Shown here piece by piece: positions 48,441 to 61,500 of a stretch of DNA of 64,000 nt. The position numbers were made by a program, and so were the translations under genes. The stretch lies in contig OX419755.1 of assembly GCA_948567375.1 (NCBI GenBank), positions 35,593,001-35,657,000 on the forward strand, written 5' to 3'. The notes beneath the pieces were generated by a model that was not told the DNA's origin, made no database searches, and was given only the letters and a program-made list of their open reading frames with translations. The DNA comes from Lunularia cruciata. Its lineage: Eukaryota > Streptophyta > Marchantiopsida > Lunulariales > Lunulariaceae. Position 1 is the stretch's first letter; each line of letters opens with the position of its first letter.

Positions 48441-49963
48441 GATCAAGATACTTTGATCTTCTTCTAAGTCCCTCCATCACAGCTACCTCCATTGCTTCTT
48501 CTATTAGCAACTAGAAAGGTTTTCTCCTTTGAACTCTCTTCTTTGTCTTGTCTATATCTATTCAAGGTTTCTTCCTTGAGCAGTCTTGTTGTGAGTCTCT
48601 CAATGGTTCGCTACTTCTCAAGTACATTAGGCCATGCGGTTATTATATGGTGAGAAGCTTGTGGCAAACTGAAAGTAATTGTAGTGATGATTAAGGAATT
48701 TTTGTTCTTACACCAATGTTAATTAACTAGCAAGATTTTTTACTTGGCTAACCAAACATGTTATCTCTTCTCTCAATTTCTTTTGTAATTGAAAGAATAG
48801 TTGTTGGAGAACATGCTTGTTCACTAGAGTACATTGCTCATGTAACACAAGTAATCTACTCCACATTTGGCTTTTGGTTTTAATGATTGACCAATCTATA
48901 TAAATACTTCTCTTCTATGGTTACACAAATGCACATTTTTACAACATTATTTTTGCTCTGCCAATCAATCTCTTTTCCATTTGCTATGGCTTATTCTATA
49001 GTCTTTGTCCCATTTTTAATCCTTATAAGTCTATTTAACTTGAAGACGATCATCATTTGAATTTCCAAATCAAGAAATTATCCCTATTGATCTAACTAAC
49101 GTGTACTTTATCTCTTATATCACACCTTGTTCTATTGTGTCCCAATCTACTTTCAAATCTGAAAGATATATTTTTTATTCTCTCAATTCATTTGAAATTC
49201 TATACAAAGAATAATCTTTTTATCACTCTTGACACAATGGGAAACATGGGCTCATCACCTATTGAAAACTATAGAGAATGTGATACAAATCTGCATTTCA
49301 ATTGCAAAACATAAGGAACACAAAATGATACTCATAGCACTTTACAAAGTTCCTCTTATTGCAAATCTAGTCAAATGAAATAGGGAGTGGCATACCTAGT
49401 ATACATGTTCTAAACTAATGGAAAAATTGATTATGCTATTTGGCTTTGCCTCTCCCAATTGCTATTGAAGCTTCTTGATTATGTTGCTAGCATCATGATA
49501 GAACAAAAGACCTCTTCTCACTAAAAGGTAAAATCCAGATCTAACATTGGTTGCTCTATCACTAACTAGCATTTCCATTAGGTGTTATGTACAAACCCTA
49601 ACTCCTTTAGTACATTGTACAAGCTATATCTACCACATGTCACATGTACTACCATTTGAGATGCAATTTCAACAAGCATGCCATCACAAGGAGACCTATG
49701 ACTATGGGAGCAAATAAATGTGCATTTTAAAGCTAATGGAACTCATAGAGAAAAAGGAAATAGAGTTAGTGGGTACTAAATGGGTAGGAACAAAGCACAA
49801 CAAGGCTAGACGCTATATATCACAACATGGTTCCTGGTTAGTGGGTGGTAGACAAGTAGGAGAAAATTGTGATAGACTTGCATATTCTATTGTATAACAT
49901 GCTCAATGATTACAAAAATGTGCAAGATAAACTAGATATAAATTGTTTAACCATTAGTTATAT
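48441..49963. other. Degenerate copia-related DNA
   Basis: No open gene. A copia LTR start (reverse of AATTTCAACAAGCATG) lies near 49630-49690 and a KEIELVGTKWVGTKHNKAR-type RT fragment at about 49745-49830 (plus). The remainder is AT-rich and unassigned. Confidence 0.5.
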
Positions 49964-51299
49964 GGGAAAAACTAATGACAAGCCTTGTGCCTATTGTGCA
50001 GGTCAACAAGTGCCTTCTGATTGGCTGAATAATCAAGGGTTAGGAGGTACATTAGGTCCATAATGTGAGGGATCACCAACCATTTTATACCAAACCTTTT
50101 TTTGTTAGCATTTCCCAACTAACATAATGTTCCTATCAATTTCAGTTGCTAACCAGAAAACTATAACTCCCACTATTTTCAGCACCACCAGGCTAGAAAT
50201 ACTACAATTCTATTTATGTTTAATTCTTAGAGTAATTAGTGTCACTCATACTCATTCACCAATCAAAAAGGTGATCACAATATGAATAGTCTCACTCACA
50301 CTCCTTTACAACTTCAAGTCAAGCCGGTTGATTTACTTAATGTCAATCACATTAGTTCACTCCAAATGCAATTCATTTTGATCAGAACTCTAGCATATTA
50401 TTGTTGTGCTAGTTGATAGGTGCCTTTTGAGTTAGGTATGCCGGTTGATAGGCACCTTTTGAGTTATTGTTGGTGGCAAGCGTCATCAAGGATTAGGGGG
50501 TACATTAGATCAATAACATGTCGTGAAAGAATGTATGGGGTCAAATAAGTTGAGGATAACATTTGATAATTTAGAAGCAATCTTGACAAAATTCTCCAAA
50601 TTGATGTCTAAATCTCTTGATTTCACACTTATCCATCAGAATGTTCCCAAAGTCAAAACATCCTAGGCCTTGGAGAACAAGCTATGCACATCCTAAGTGG
50701 CCGTGGAAAGCCTAAAAGAGGAGTGCATGGACACCAATGGCTTCTTGAAAGTGTTAAAAGACAATAAAATTTAAAATTGCATTACTAGGGTGGATGACAA
50801 CTCAGGACCAGACACCGTGCTTGTCTTCAAACAAGTGTTTCTAATGTGGAAACATGCCCAATGTAGTTACTAATAATATGCATAAAATATCACTTTTGCA
50901 TCCATATAAACAACATGCAAGTCAAAGCATTTTGCATATGCAAGTGCTGTGATATTATGTGCTAGCAAGAGGCCATATGTGAAAAAACAAAGTACTATAT
51001 GACATTGGAAACAATGTAGAAAACAACAACAATAGATTGCAAAGTTGAGCACAATCTAGTGCAAAAATAGATTCCATGGCACACATTTGCATTGCACTCT
51101 ACAAGAAAAATGGGATCACATCTTGGGAGTTCATTTGTGTTAAGCATGAGTATATCGATGCTCATGATGGAAGAAAGAGCCCTAATTTTTTACACCATTC
51201 CTGTTGCAAATTGTACCATTATCATTGACTTGGGGAAGGCAAATACAAGATCCAAAATATGATGAATATCATTATGGTGTGAGAAAAAATCAACATTGT

Positions 51300-51885
51300 T
51301 GAGCTTGAGTACAGCAATAAGGATATCAAAAATTTCCTTTAGAAGATTGCCAAACAACAAGGCTATGTCAATGCCGTTGAGATCTTTGCCATACTAAAGG
51401 AAAGGCAAGATGAAGATGTGGGTTTCTTTTACAAATTCACAAAGGATGAGAATAATTGCTTGCAACACATTCTCTAGATCAAAGGAGCATTGCAAGCAGC
51501 ATGTTACTTGTATGGAGATGTTGTGATCATGGACACCATGTATCCATTGAACAAGTACAAGATTCCATTTGCAATCTTTGTCAATATCAATCAGCATGGT
51601 CAATCTATTCTATTGAGATACGCTCTTCTTTGAGATGAAACAAGAGCAACGTTCCTATGGCTTGTGAGGTCATGCGTGGATGTTATGCCATACTTGTCGA
51701 TCACAATCTTTACAGATCAGAATCATTGGATACACAAAGCAATTGCAACCATGATGCATTTGACTCAACATCATTTTTGTATCTAGCATATCCTCAAGAA
51801 GTTTCCATCATTTTTTGCATCAATTTTTTGAACACAACTCTATCAATTCATGAAGGATTTATTCTCTCTTTTCCACCTTGAATCC
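51300..51885 (+). pseudogene. MULE/FAR1-type transposase remnant
   Basis: One continuous frame, broken by stops at TAG 51477-51479, TGA 51632-51634 and TAG near 51782, reads through a MULE transposase core: VVIMDTMYPLNKYKIPFAIF (first catalytic Asp), INQHGQSILLRYALL, ITIFTDQNHWIHKAI (second Asp) and QHHFCI*HILKKFPS. These are the hallmark blocks of plant FAR1-related MULE transposases. Upstream, from about 51080, weak FAR1-like DNA-binding sequence can be read. Only point stops, not shifts, separate it from an open frame over this core. Confidence 0.85.
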
Positions 51886-52234
51886 ACAAGGGAATTCAAC
51901 TTGTCATGGATGCAAATAATGTACAAGTACAATCTTCAAGAAACAAGCATCTAGTTAATCTTTATGCCATTTGCAGCAATTGTGCGGAACCATTCCTTAG
52001 TGACATATTTACTAAAGGGATCAACCCTACCCAACAATCATAATCAATCAATTTGTACGTGAAGAAATTCCTCAACTCTTGCACAACATTAAAAGATTTT
52101 ATTTGTATCATTACCTTTGCTTGGGATCTTTGTGGTTGCATTGTTGACTTTGAAACATCACAAAATGAGCTATATCACCTACCATTGTTGATCAGTATCG
52201 CAATCAAGCGGCAATTGTCAAATGCCTTGACTTG

Positions 52235-52504
52235 TTATGCATTAAAAAAGAGCCAAAATAGATGATTCTGTCTTTGTTGTACGCATGTGAGGGACAAATG
52301 ATATTCAAGCCTATGCAAAGCAACACAAGTCGTGAGATATTTGTGGATGAATATTGAAGTAATTGCTCCTAGAAGACATTTGAAACCTTCGGTATAATCT
52401 ATCAACATCTTCACAGACATTGGAGTGTCAAGAACATTTTTGTTGTTGACCAGCAGTACATCCCATTCATTGGCTGCATCAAGAGCCGTGTCTCCAGCCA
52501 TCAA
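52235..52504 (-). CDS. Unrecognised ORF inside the MULE (uncertain)
   Basis: An 89-codon frame (MAGDTALDAANEWDVLLVNN near its start) that is open further upstream to about 52560 after one stop. No family recognised. It could be a second element gene, a captured host fragment, or chance. It is antisense to the transposase. Confidence 0.25.
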   Translation of the reverse strand: MMAGDTALDAANEWDVLLVNNKNVLDTPMSVKMLIDYTEGFKCLLGAITSIFIHKYLTTCVALHRLEYHLSLTCVQQRQNHLFWLFFNA

Positions 52505-52706
52505 TGATTTGGAGAACCAGTCGGCATTGAATCCAAGGGGTTGGCCTCAAAACTCACAGCTTTGGAGTGCTCTCAAAGCCAGACAAAGCGTCATTCTGGT
52601 CGATGCAGAGAGCCCGGCCACAAGATCAATACATGCCCCCAGAACACCATCAAGAAAGTCAAAAACACCGGTGAGAAGTCAAGATGCCGATGATGAACTC
52701 AATTTT

Positions 52707-52945
52707 GCAAGAGAAACGGGTCTTCATAAGGTACAAAATGACAGGATATTCCTTATATTATGGACCTAGCATTGATCATCGGAGATATGATGTTTTCTAT
52801 CTATAGTTGCGCTGAGGATAATGTTGCAAGAGAAACGGGTCTTCATAAGGTACAAAATGACAGGATATTCCTTATATTATGGACCTAGCATTGATCATCG
52901 GAGATATGATGTTTTCTATCTATAGTTGCGATGAGGATAATGGAT
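52707..52945. repeat. 119-bp near-perfect tandem duplication in the MULE
   Basis: GCAAGAGAAACGGGTCTTCA starts at 52707 and 52826, and the following 110 bases are essentially identical (one change, GCTGAGG/GATGAGG). Each unit contains a diverged version of the inner terminal repeat (GGTACAAAATG), as does 50405-50520 near the left end. Confidence 0.93.
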
Positions 52946-53568
52946 AAACATAAGGTACAAAATGGCTGGCGATCCCTCACATTATAGACCTAATGTACCC
53001 TCTAACTTGACGATTCAGCAAATCAGAAAGCGCCTATGGACGAGCAGTGCCATGGGCCTGTCGTTGGCTTTTCCCTAGTTATATAACTATAACCAAACTA
53101 TTATTCTAACCAGACAATGTTTGTGTAACCAGTGAGACCATCAGAGTATGCCTGCACGGACTCCACGGTGTCTAGCAAAGTCACGAAGTGGAATTGGCTT
53201 TCTGGCCCTCCTCTTTAACTGAGCAAATGCGAGTACGCTGCATAGCGAGTTTTTGGTTTTAAGGTCAAAAGGTGCAAAGGCCAACTTGGATGCTTCCATA
53301 AACTAATTGCCGCTCAAGAACCAAGAACAATGGCAATCAACTCAAGAAGCTACCAGGCTTCGATGCTCAGGATGAGGGCAATAAGAAGAGAAGGATTTTG
53401 AAATAGAGGCAGAATGCGAAGATCATGAACATGACGGATGCAGAAACAAACCATGGACAAAGAACGGATATGAGGAGGGAATAGATAAGGAACGAATAGG
53501 ATTGTGGGAATAAAAACAATACGCAGAAGAATTAGAATGCAATTTGCGAGTAACGGGGATATAATGTA

Positions 53569-53836
53569 GGGAAATTTACTCAACTATCCCCAAGTTGTAA
53601 AATTGCATAAGTACCCCTGATAAACTATCAATTACAAAAATACCCTTGGGTTGATTCGGGGCCAGGAGTGAAGGACCAAGTCGGGCCGAGAGAGAATTCG
53701 CATGAATGCTGAATCCAGGGCCGGCCACTCTCCACCCCTGACCCCGAATCAAACAGGGGTATTTTTGTAATAAACCGTTTGTTAGGGATAATTTTGCAAT
53801 TTTACAACTTGTTGGAGGTATTTACCTAAATTTCCC
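53569..53836. mobile_element. 268-bp MITE with long terminal inverted repeats
   Basis: Ends GGGAAATTTA/TAAATTTCCC are flanked by TA on both sides (53567-53568, 53837-53838). The arms stay complementary for about 110 bp (CAAGTTGTAAAATTGCA, ATTACAAAAATACCC and GATTCGGGG in both). No coding capacity. A TA duplication suggests the Tc1/mariner group, but the class is not certain. Confidence 0.85.
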
Positions 53837-55335
53837 TATAAAATTCTCCAACCAGGACTTCACGTTGTGATGTACACTTAATTCTTCAAGTCTTGCTTGT
53901 TGGTCTTCGATTACATGTTGTGCTCTATTCCGCAACATGCTTTGCTCAGCGCTCATCGATTACATGATGTATACAGTTCTCTACTGCTATTGATCAGTAA
54001 ATATTTACATTACGTCTAAGCTTCGCCTTTACGTTCGATCTGTTAGATTCCCTTCAGTTCCTCTATGGATTTATCACTCATCTCAATTTGCACATATCAT
54101 GGATCTCCCCGTTCCTGGAACGGATTCTGTTACGGGGTGTTACGGACAGCCAAAATTACTTACTTCCGCCAAATTCTCGAAAGGTCCAGCAACATCGACA
54201 TTCCATGATGCCATCTTTGACGTTGTTCGTACTGGAGCTTGTAGACCTCTGCTGTTGCGCATGATAGGAACAATCAAGGAATAAAACTCCCGAATCGAAC
54301 ATTTTCGCGCAGTTACTTGGAGTAGGATATGTGTGACTATTGAATCTGCATTGCTTTACTGTAAATAGCAGCGGAGTTTGTCCCAGAAGCTGACTAGATA
54401 CATTATCGTCCGTCATTGGCGCCTCGTATATCCAATATCACACTTCATCTACACTTTATAGGCATTTAATTAGTTCTGGACACCCGTTCTCCGAACAACT
54501 ACTGTTCTCATGTCCTCGTATCCAGTCTCCTTACAGTTAGCCCTTTGCAGTTATATCTTCACTTACAGTTCTGCTTCACAAAGCACAACTGGAAATTCAC
54601 TTTTCTTGCTTCGAGTGACTCTGGGCAGTACGAAACTCTGATTCTTTCCGATGTGCATTATATTGTTAGAAATTGGTAGCTGCTTGCCATTAATGTGAAC
54701 TATTGGGCAGCCATATTGCATATCCCTTACTCGAGTCTGTCAGTCATCTGTGGGTGTGGATTCCCCGTTCTATGAACTTCTTCATCCGATACATATATAT
54801 CATACGATATTCCAATGCACATAAACCCCTTGGTTGCAAAAGACTCTTTGAATCCCCGAGAGAAAGGTCTATAGGAGAAACATTGTCCAAGGTTGTCCAG
54901 TCAGAACAAACCGCACTTACTTTGTGTGTGACACCACATACCACCTTCCTTTGTTGCCTTGCAGGATGAAATTTATGTAGTGCGTATTTTACATTGGCTT
55001 TCGCACTTCAAGCTAGGCATCATTCTTGATCAAACAACTTTCAAGATAAGGTAATGCCTCGACGACGCAACGATGAGCTGCGTATGAATGATAAAATTTT
55101 TACTCGGTACGAGGTCTTAGTTCTAATGTAGCGTGAAATATGAACTCAGTTCCGAAGTAGATGGTATTAACCTCCTGCTTGAACGTCACTAAAAGGCACA
55201 ATCTGGACATGGTTGTAGTGAGTCATTGACACTACTACGGGTTAACACACTTTTACATACTGTTCCACCGTCAGCTTAGAGGACTAGCTGACACCCTCCT
55301 AGTCTTTAAGAGCACTAATCACATCTGGAACTATA
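53837..55335. other. Intergenic, 3' of COMMD4
   Basis: No recognised gene or repeat. The last part probably carries the COMMD4 3' UTR. Confidence 0.5.
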
Positions 55336-58224
55336 CTAAGTGAATTCCTCGAGTAGAGCTCTGGCACTCTTCAATTCTGAAGATAAAAAAAAGAAGTAAC
55401 GAATCATATCAGTATATAACGTCCTCACCAATAAAGACAATTGTGAACCTCGGCCTATGCCAGGTTCATCAAGGTGCTTGGATGTTCCATCTGAGCACAT
55501 CAGAATTCGCAAATCGTTGGTTGACTAAAGACATGATATCAATGAACTTGTACGCATAAACTTGACATCAAAACACATTCAAAGAAACTTTTGATAGAGT
55601 TCAGGTAGTTGTCTTCCGGTATTATTTGTGATCTCCCATTCAAGTTAGACTTAGGCCTAACTCACCATGAAGAAGAAGATGGAACTTCTCCGCAGGTAAA
55701 CAAAGCTGCAGATCATTTGTTTTCCCGTCTCCCTGATCCATATTCTCAGCTGTGGTCAGTCTCATAACCACGTTTTTGGCTTCACCAAGTTGTACTTGCC
55801 AACCCCCTATTTTCAGAGCTGGTACTGCACAATTCCATTAGATGATTCGGTTATCTTAGTCACTATGTACCTGAAATAATTAGGAATTTAGATGACAAGA
55901 CCGCGATAGGAGATATAAAATTTCATCATATTAGAAAGCAGCTTCTACTTAGAGCTTCTAAGTAGGAGCTCTAAGTATTTGAGTTGCTCCGACAAACTAC
56001 AAATCGTCAAAGAGATTGCTACTGAATTATATTATACTGGAAATATGCTTTTCGCGCAACTTTACAACTTAGTGTTTACCAAACGGATATCACTTGATCC
56101 TAATCTCACAATATCAATCACTGCTGCAGGACTGAAACATTTGGGAATTGTCTCTTTCCACTTCCAGAGACAAAACTTGAAGTGTTTTGATAAAGAAAGA
56201 AGGCAGATATATGGCTCTTCCAACGAGAATGCTGGCTACCGTATACCAGCAAAGTACACGGATTTGACCATTAAGGCAAACCGGTAAAATAAGGAGTGAC
56301 ATAAATTATACAACTGTCAGGTAGATATCTTGAGGCTAGATCCATTGGACCGATACGACAACTGCTTATCATCAGAAAAAAGATCAAGATAAATGCCGGA
56401 TGCGAGCTCATTTAAACTAGCCTCGACATATATATCACCTTTGGCTTTGAGGACCAAGCCCACCTTCAAGGCTAGGGAACCCTCAACCTTATCTTTTGAC
56501 AAAGAATGCTCAAACAGTCCAGAAATACTTCACTGTCAGTGTAGGTTGCAGTCAAAGGTATAACCCAATTGTGCTAACGGCAAAAAAGTATGGAGGAAGG
56601 GACAAGGAAAGCTCTCTCCACCTAGAGATGAAAACAATTCACTATACGACTCTCATCAACAAGTTTGAACCAAAGTCGGACATCGTCTCTTGAAGATTGA
56701 ATATGTGCTGTCTGTTTCTATACAAAGTGCCCCCCTTCTCAAACACGCAGTTTCAAGTCTCTTACTCTGTAAAGTTTGCTCCAAATATTTCGCCTGCAAT
56801 GAGTCCTTGTTGTCCAGATACGGTGTGCACAATGCATCGCTGTGCTCTGTTATCCACATTCAAGTATATAAGCAGCATGGGTGAGGTATGTTTATGCAAT
56901 GCTCATTGATCGGCAAAAGTTCCAGATAGACGTACTACAAAACAATTTGATGACCAGATACCTGTCGACCATGTAACTAACCTTTTGGTAGTCCAAGTTG
57001 TTGCAGCTCTTTAGATAAAGTGGAATCATCAACGTCAAACTTGGCGGCATTTGCAACGAAAAAGTCTAAGACTGCTATGCAGGCCTTAACCTCAGATTCC
57101 CCTGCGCGTTATCTGTTGGCTCTTAGATGATCAACAGGGGCACAAAAAAAACCTCACTCATCCCACTCAACTCCAACTCAACTTCTCCACACTGGAAAAA
57201 GTGCTACTAGCTGAGGAACACTAATCACCAGCGATTAATGAATGAGCTTGGAATGAAACATGTGAGTGAACGTTCGTCAGCATTGCAACCATAGATATAT
57301 AAGCAATGAGAGCCGAGGCGTTCGTAGAACGTAGAACTATACCCATAGAGGACAGAACTGATGTAAATTAAGCACATGCACAGAACTGAGCATAAGCATA
57401 GATAATCTACATATAAAACGTTGGTGCAAAGGCGAAACAGTGCAGAAGGCAGGTGACTAACCGAGCGACGAATCTCTCGACAGCTTCAGGACTTTCTCAT
57501 ACTGCACAGAGTTTGGCGACAAAGATTAAGAGATAACTAATTGTTTTCACCATACACAACAGTTGTTGAAAGCTCCAGTGTCACAGCAGCAGATATCTTA
57601 ATGTAAGAAAGGTAGCTTACAGCAGCTGATTTGGACTACTTGAAAAGCGGATAGAAGAGGTAGACGAGAACGGTAATGTACTTACATCAAAGACTCCATC
57701 CAGCATTCGGTTAATGATGTGTTTGGCTAGCACCTTGATTCTTACAGAAGACTGCCAACCAGAATCCGAGTAAAACGATCCCTCAAGAATCAGATACTAC
57801 ACAGATAAGTTAAGATCACTTGAATTTCTCTATTCACAACGTAGCAACTTTTCGATTCTTCGGATTGTTCAACTTGTAAATGATCAGAAGCCATGAACAT
57901 GCATGGTACGTGAGTATATTCATGTAGTTTATTCGCCCTGCATTGATCCGCTGGAGTTCTCTAATGACAGCTATGCCTCGAACTATGAGATGCACAAGGA
58001 AGAAGGATGAGCAAGAAGATAAAACGTCCTTGCTTCTAGTTAAACTTCTTCAAGAAGTTGACTGATGAATTTTGTTAAATTATTCACAATGTTGGGGACC
58101 TTACTCTAGAACTGAGGCAATAACAGGAAATGAAGTGGACAGGACTCACAATCTTGGATAAGGTGGACATATGAGCCAGAATCCAGTCGGGGGCATCCAA
58201 TCCGCCGCACACATTAAACTTCAT
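55336..58224 (-). CDS. COMMD4: COMM domain-containing protein 4
   Basis: Seven exons (minus): 58224-58150, 57751-57686, 57501-57462, 57101-56982, 56846-56766, 55824-55666 and 55376-55336, giving 193 aa (the animal protein is about 199), with GT-AG borders and consistent phases. The N-terminus [19 protein letters not shown] and the following [13 protein letters not shown] match the COMMD4 helical domain, as do [12 protein letters not shown] and [12 protein letters not shown]. Residues about 128-193 are the COMM domain: [14 protein letters not shown], a beta-strand stretch, then [25 protein letters not shown] proteins form a hetero-decamer that, with CCDC22/CCDC93, builds the Commander complex acting with Retriever in endosome-to-surface recycling. 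The start is the first Met of the conserved block. No rival frame. Confidence 0.95.
55946..55977. repeat. Perfect 11-bp hairpin in a COMMD4 intron
   Basis: TACTTAGAGCT pairs with AGCTCTAAGTA across a 10-base loop, in the 940-bp intron before exon 6. Confidence 0.85.
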
Positions 58225-61200
58225 CTTGTGGGCCTTCCTTCTGTCACCTGCCCTATGTTCTTCCGTTCAGCACTCACATTTCGCAACTGAACTGTCAGTT
58301 GCCAAATGTCAAACAACAGATCCAATCAGACGCCCGCGCCCATGCACAACTTGTACCTTACTACGGGTTCTGTCTTCTTAATAACTTCTGACGTCTCCAA
58401 CAACAAGTCTTAAGGTGGTCTGCAACACTTTCAGAAGCGTCAGAAATAAATTTAGCAGAAATTATATCCAGCGAATTAACCTTCACTAATCAATTTCTCA
58501 CCATCTGCACCCGAATAGCAAACGATCAGCTAGACAGAAAAGAAGATAATAAACACCAAAGGAAGAAAACAGTGAACCTATATCTTTTCCATACTAGTCA
58601 CAATCGATCAGTAACATGCGGTCTGGTTGTCATTGTCAAACCAGTTCATAGAACAATTTAAACGTGATACTCCCGGTGGAAATTGCACGGCAGATTTTAC
58701 CTGGATCATGGATGGCCCCCGTCACGGATCTGGCAATGGCCTCAACTGTTGTGAATCTTCGTCTTCACACTGATCTCGAGCAACACAAACAAGAACGCTT
58801 CAAAGCAATTCTTCATTACAAGGGATTCTTGTCGCGAGAAGGGAGTCAGTCCTCAGCACATTCAGCGAACAACAACGCACTGCCAACGCTGATTACTTAG
58901 ACATTTCGAACCCGGGCAAAAATCAAACCATCAGGCTCAAATTCGACGTTCTGAGGATGGTCACCGAGTCTATTGTTGCTAGTGCTCCTCTGCCTTCATA
59001 ATCCCAGCGCGGCCAAGAGAGCTCAGAATCCCGCAGTACGCTAGTCCCCACCGAGGGACACACGAAGTTCACGTCAAATCGCGGGCGTCTGCCCGACACC
59101 GACCATGAGTTACACCACATGGGTGACCCAGGATCACATCTCTGGATGAGTCAAGAATTTTACTGTGCTTCCACCTTGAAAAGCGCCGGTAATTTACCCT
59201 GCAGAGAAGGGCCCATCCTATCGACTACCGTAGTCGCAGATTCAGCCATGATTCAGCCGTTTCTGCGAAAGCCAGAGTGAACGTTCTTCATCTGTCAAAT
59301 TTAGCCTTGGTTCGCTACTGTAGTTTGGGGCAAGTAAATGTCAATTTGGTCGGCTGAGATAACCGAGCACTCCTTTCCGTAGTTAGTGTGGACCTCTATA
59401 GTTAAGTGTGTATACATAGCTTGTAATTAGTGTGGTCTACACTACGAGAAGTTTCGAGAAGCATTTTACATTTAAACACTACTTATAATAAGTGATATTT
59501 CAGTTTTTAGTGCATATTCCATATTTTATACCAAACTGTTAGAATATTCCCGAAATGATATAAGAATATGGATATATTTTTGGAATTTTCTTACCGTATA
59601 CTATTTTATTCAGAAGCCAAAAATTAATTGCATTCTAGAGAAATTTTTATCACGTTTATCTCTAGCTTACAAGTTTATGATCGAAATTTAGGTTGAATAG
59701 ATTTTAAAGTCTCAACTTCTTTCTGTCTATGGATGCTAATATCTTAAATTTGTAATTTACTTATTTAAAATATACCGTATAAAGTTCACCTTGACACAAT
59801 AAGCCCAGATCAATTGTTTCAACTCTTTATTAGTGCGGATTCTTGATTAATGTATTTTAGTGTGGTGGACTCTAATTAGATAAGAAGACTCTAAAAACCA
59901 CTGGAGTCAAATAGTGTGATTGCAGTATTATGCTGTACAGTAATTAGAAAAGACAAGAAGCGCTAATTCTGGTTTGAGCTGAAATGAATTGTACGGAATT
60001 CGCCTAACCTATTTTATTTTATACTGTAAGCAATTCCGGCTAACACCAGTGATAGAGTAAATTGTTTACTCTCGAGTATAACTTGTATATAGAACACCAG
60101 TGTCATGAACAAAATAAGATATTCTATCTGTCCTTTATTTAGATAAATTTTTAGTACTTTGAAATTATACTGGGACTTTGTTGATATATATCTGAAAATA
60201 AGTGATAAAATTGTTTCCTGGGTGAATTTTTGTTTATGGTATTTATGTCTAAAAGCCAATTCTAGAACTTAATACATGAATACGAACGAAAATGTTAATG
60301 TAATTGCATGAAGTGTTTGATTTCTCGAGGTAGAAAATGGAGCTTAATTTTTATATCAACTAGTTCAAGCACTATGAAAACAAGTCAATCTTCTACTTTT
60401 TGCACTTTAACAAAGAAGAGATTTGCCGGATAGACGTTATATTTTCAGTAAAGAAATAGTAAAAAGTACTCCTTCAGAACCCACAAGGAACTTTGTTTGG
60501 TACAAAGCTTGATAAAGCTCAAATAGCAGCTAATGTTCCGTGTTAAGAGTAAAGATGTGGTTCTCACTTCCACGAACGATACTCGGCTGCTAGTGGGCTT
60601 TTTAGCAGATCTGCTTTTGAAGTAAATAAATTAGACCTTATATGTTCCTAACTGGTCGTTGGGTCTGCCTTGTCATCCATGTAAACAGTACAAAAGACCT
60701 AAGAACCTTTGTTCTGCATGGTCATCATAAGCATAGGCTAAAGAAGAACACCTTTTATTCAAAAAGCGTGGAAACTTATTGAATGACGTCTTTCAAAGTT
60801 CAATCAAGTCGAGAGGCACGACCTTCATGAAAAGCGCAATTGCAATTGGATAAGTGAGTATAATCCAAACCCCCAGTAAAGGTATTGGGATACCTAATCT
60901 TCACCCCCGTGCTTTAAGAGAGCGAGAGCTATGACAGTACCTAGGTGCGGTAAAATTTAAACATACAATTAAGTATCATAGATGATGAACACATTATCAA
61001 AATTGTAGTACACGGGTCTTAGAACACATTATCAAAATTGAAACTCCTACATATTATGCAGGTGATAAAACATTAAGGGGTTTCCGAAAAAGGTTGACGG
61101 ATGTCTATGGGATAAATAACAAACGTTCATAACTATATCGAGTGAAGGGGATGAAGTGCTATTAAATGAACACCCCTTTATTGTGTAGTGGATATTTAGT

Positions 61201-61500
61201 GCAAATTACATTCATTCATAAAAATCAGGTGAAATATTTTGGATGTTTAGGTGTGTTGTATCAAAAGAAATGTTAGTCAGAAGAGATAATGTGGCTTACT
61301 GATAGGGTGCCACGTCTTTTGGAGGGTGATTTGTGAAATTTTTTGGCAGATACCATATGCTCCAAAACATGCCGCACTTCCCAAGCTATTCAAACTGGAA
61401 TTCACCATCGGTGTGTGCTAATGGTGTGTGAATGCTCATGTCACATGTCAATAAACTAAGTGGCGGGTGTAGTAGTTTTGAATTGGTGTGGTGGTTTTTT
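58225..61500. other. COMMD4 upstream region and AT-rich intergenic DNA
   Basis: The first kilobase probably holds the COMMD4 promoter. From about 59400 the sequence is strongly AT-rich without coding motifs. Open stretches at 58664-58900 and 58923-59120 show no family features. Confidence 0.5.

Larger units (their letters stand above)
49964..53075. mobile_element. Mutator-like element (MULE), 3,112 bp, complete ends
   Basis: Terminal inverted repeats (49964-50092 and 52954-53075) begin GGGAAAA and stay alignable for about 125 bp. They are flanked by a perfect 9-bp direct repeat TAGTTATAT at 49955-49963 and 53076-53084, the target-site size of Mutator. The interior carries a FAR1/MULE-type transposase with three stops. 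The element sits in copia-derived DNA. Confidence 0.93.

Noticed and set aside
56317-56502. Minus-strand frame in the COMMD4 locus first taken for the COMM domain
   Set aside because: A better match with the conserved Trp and the correct phase lies at 55824-55666; the earlier frame is intronic.
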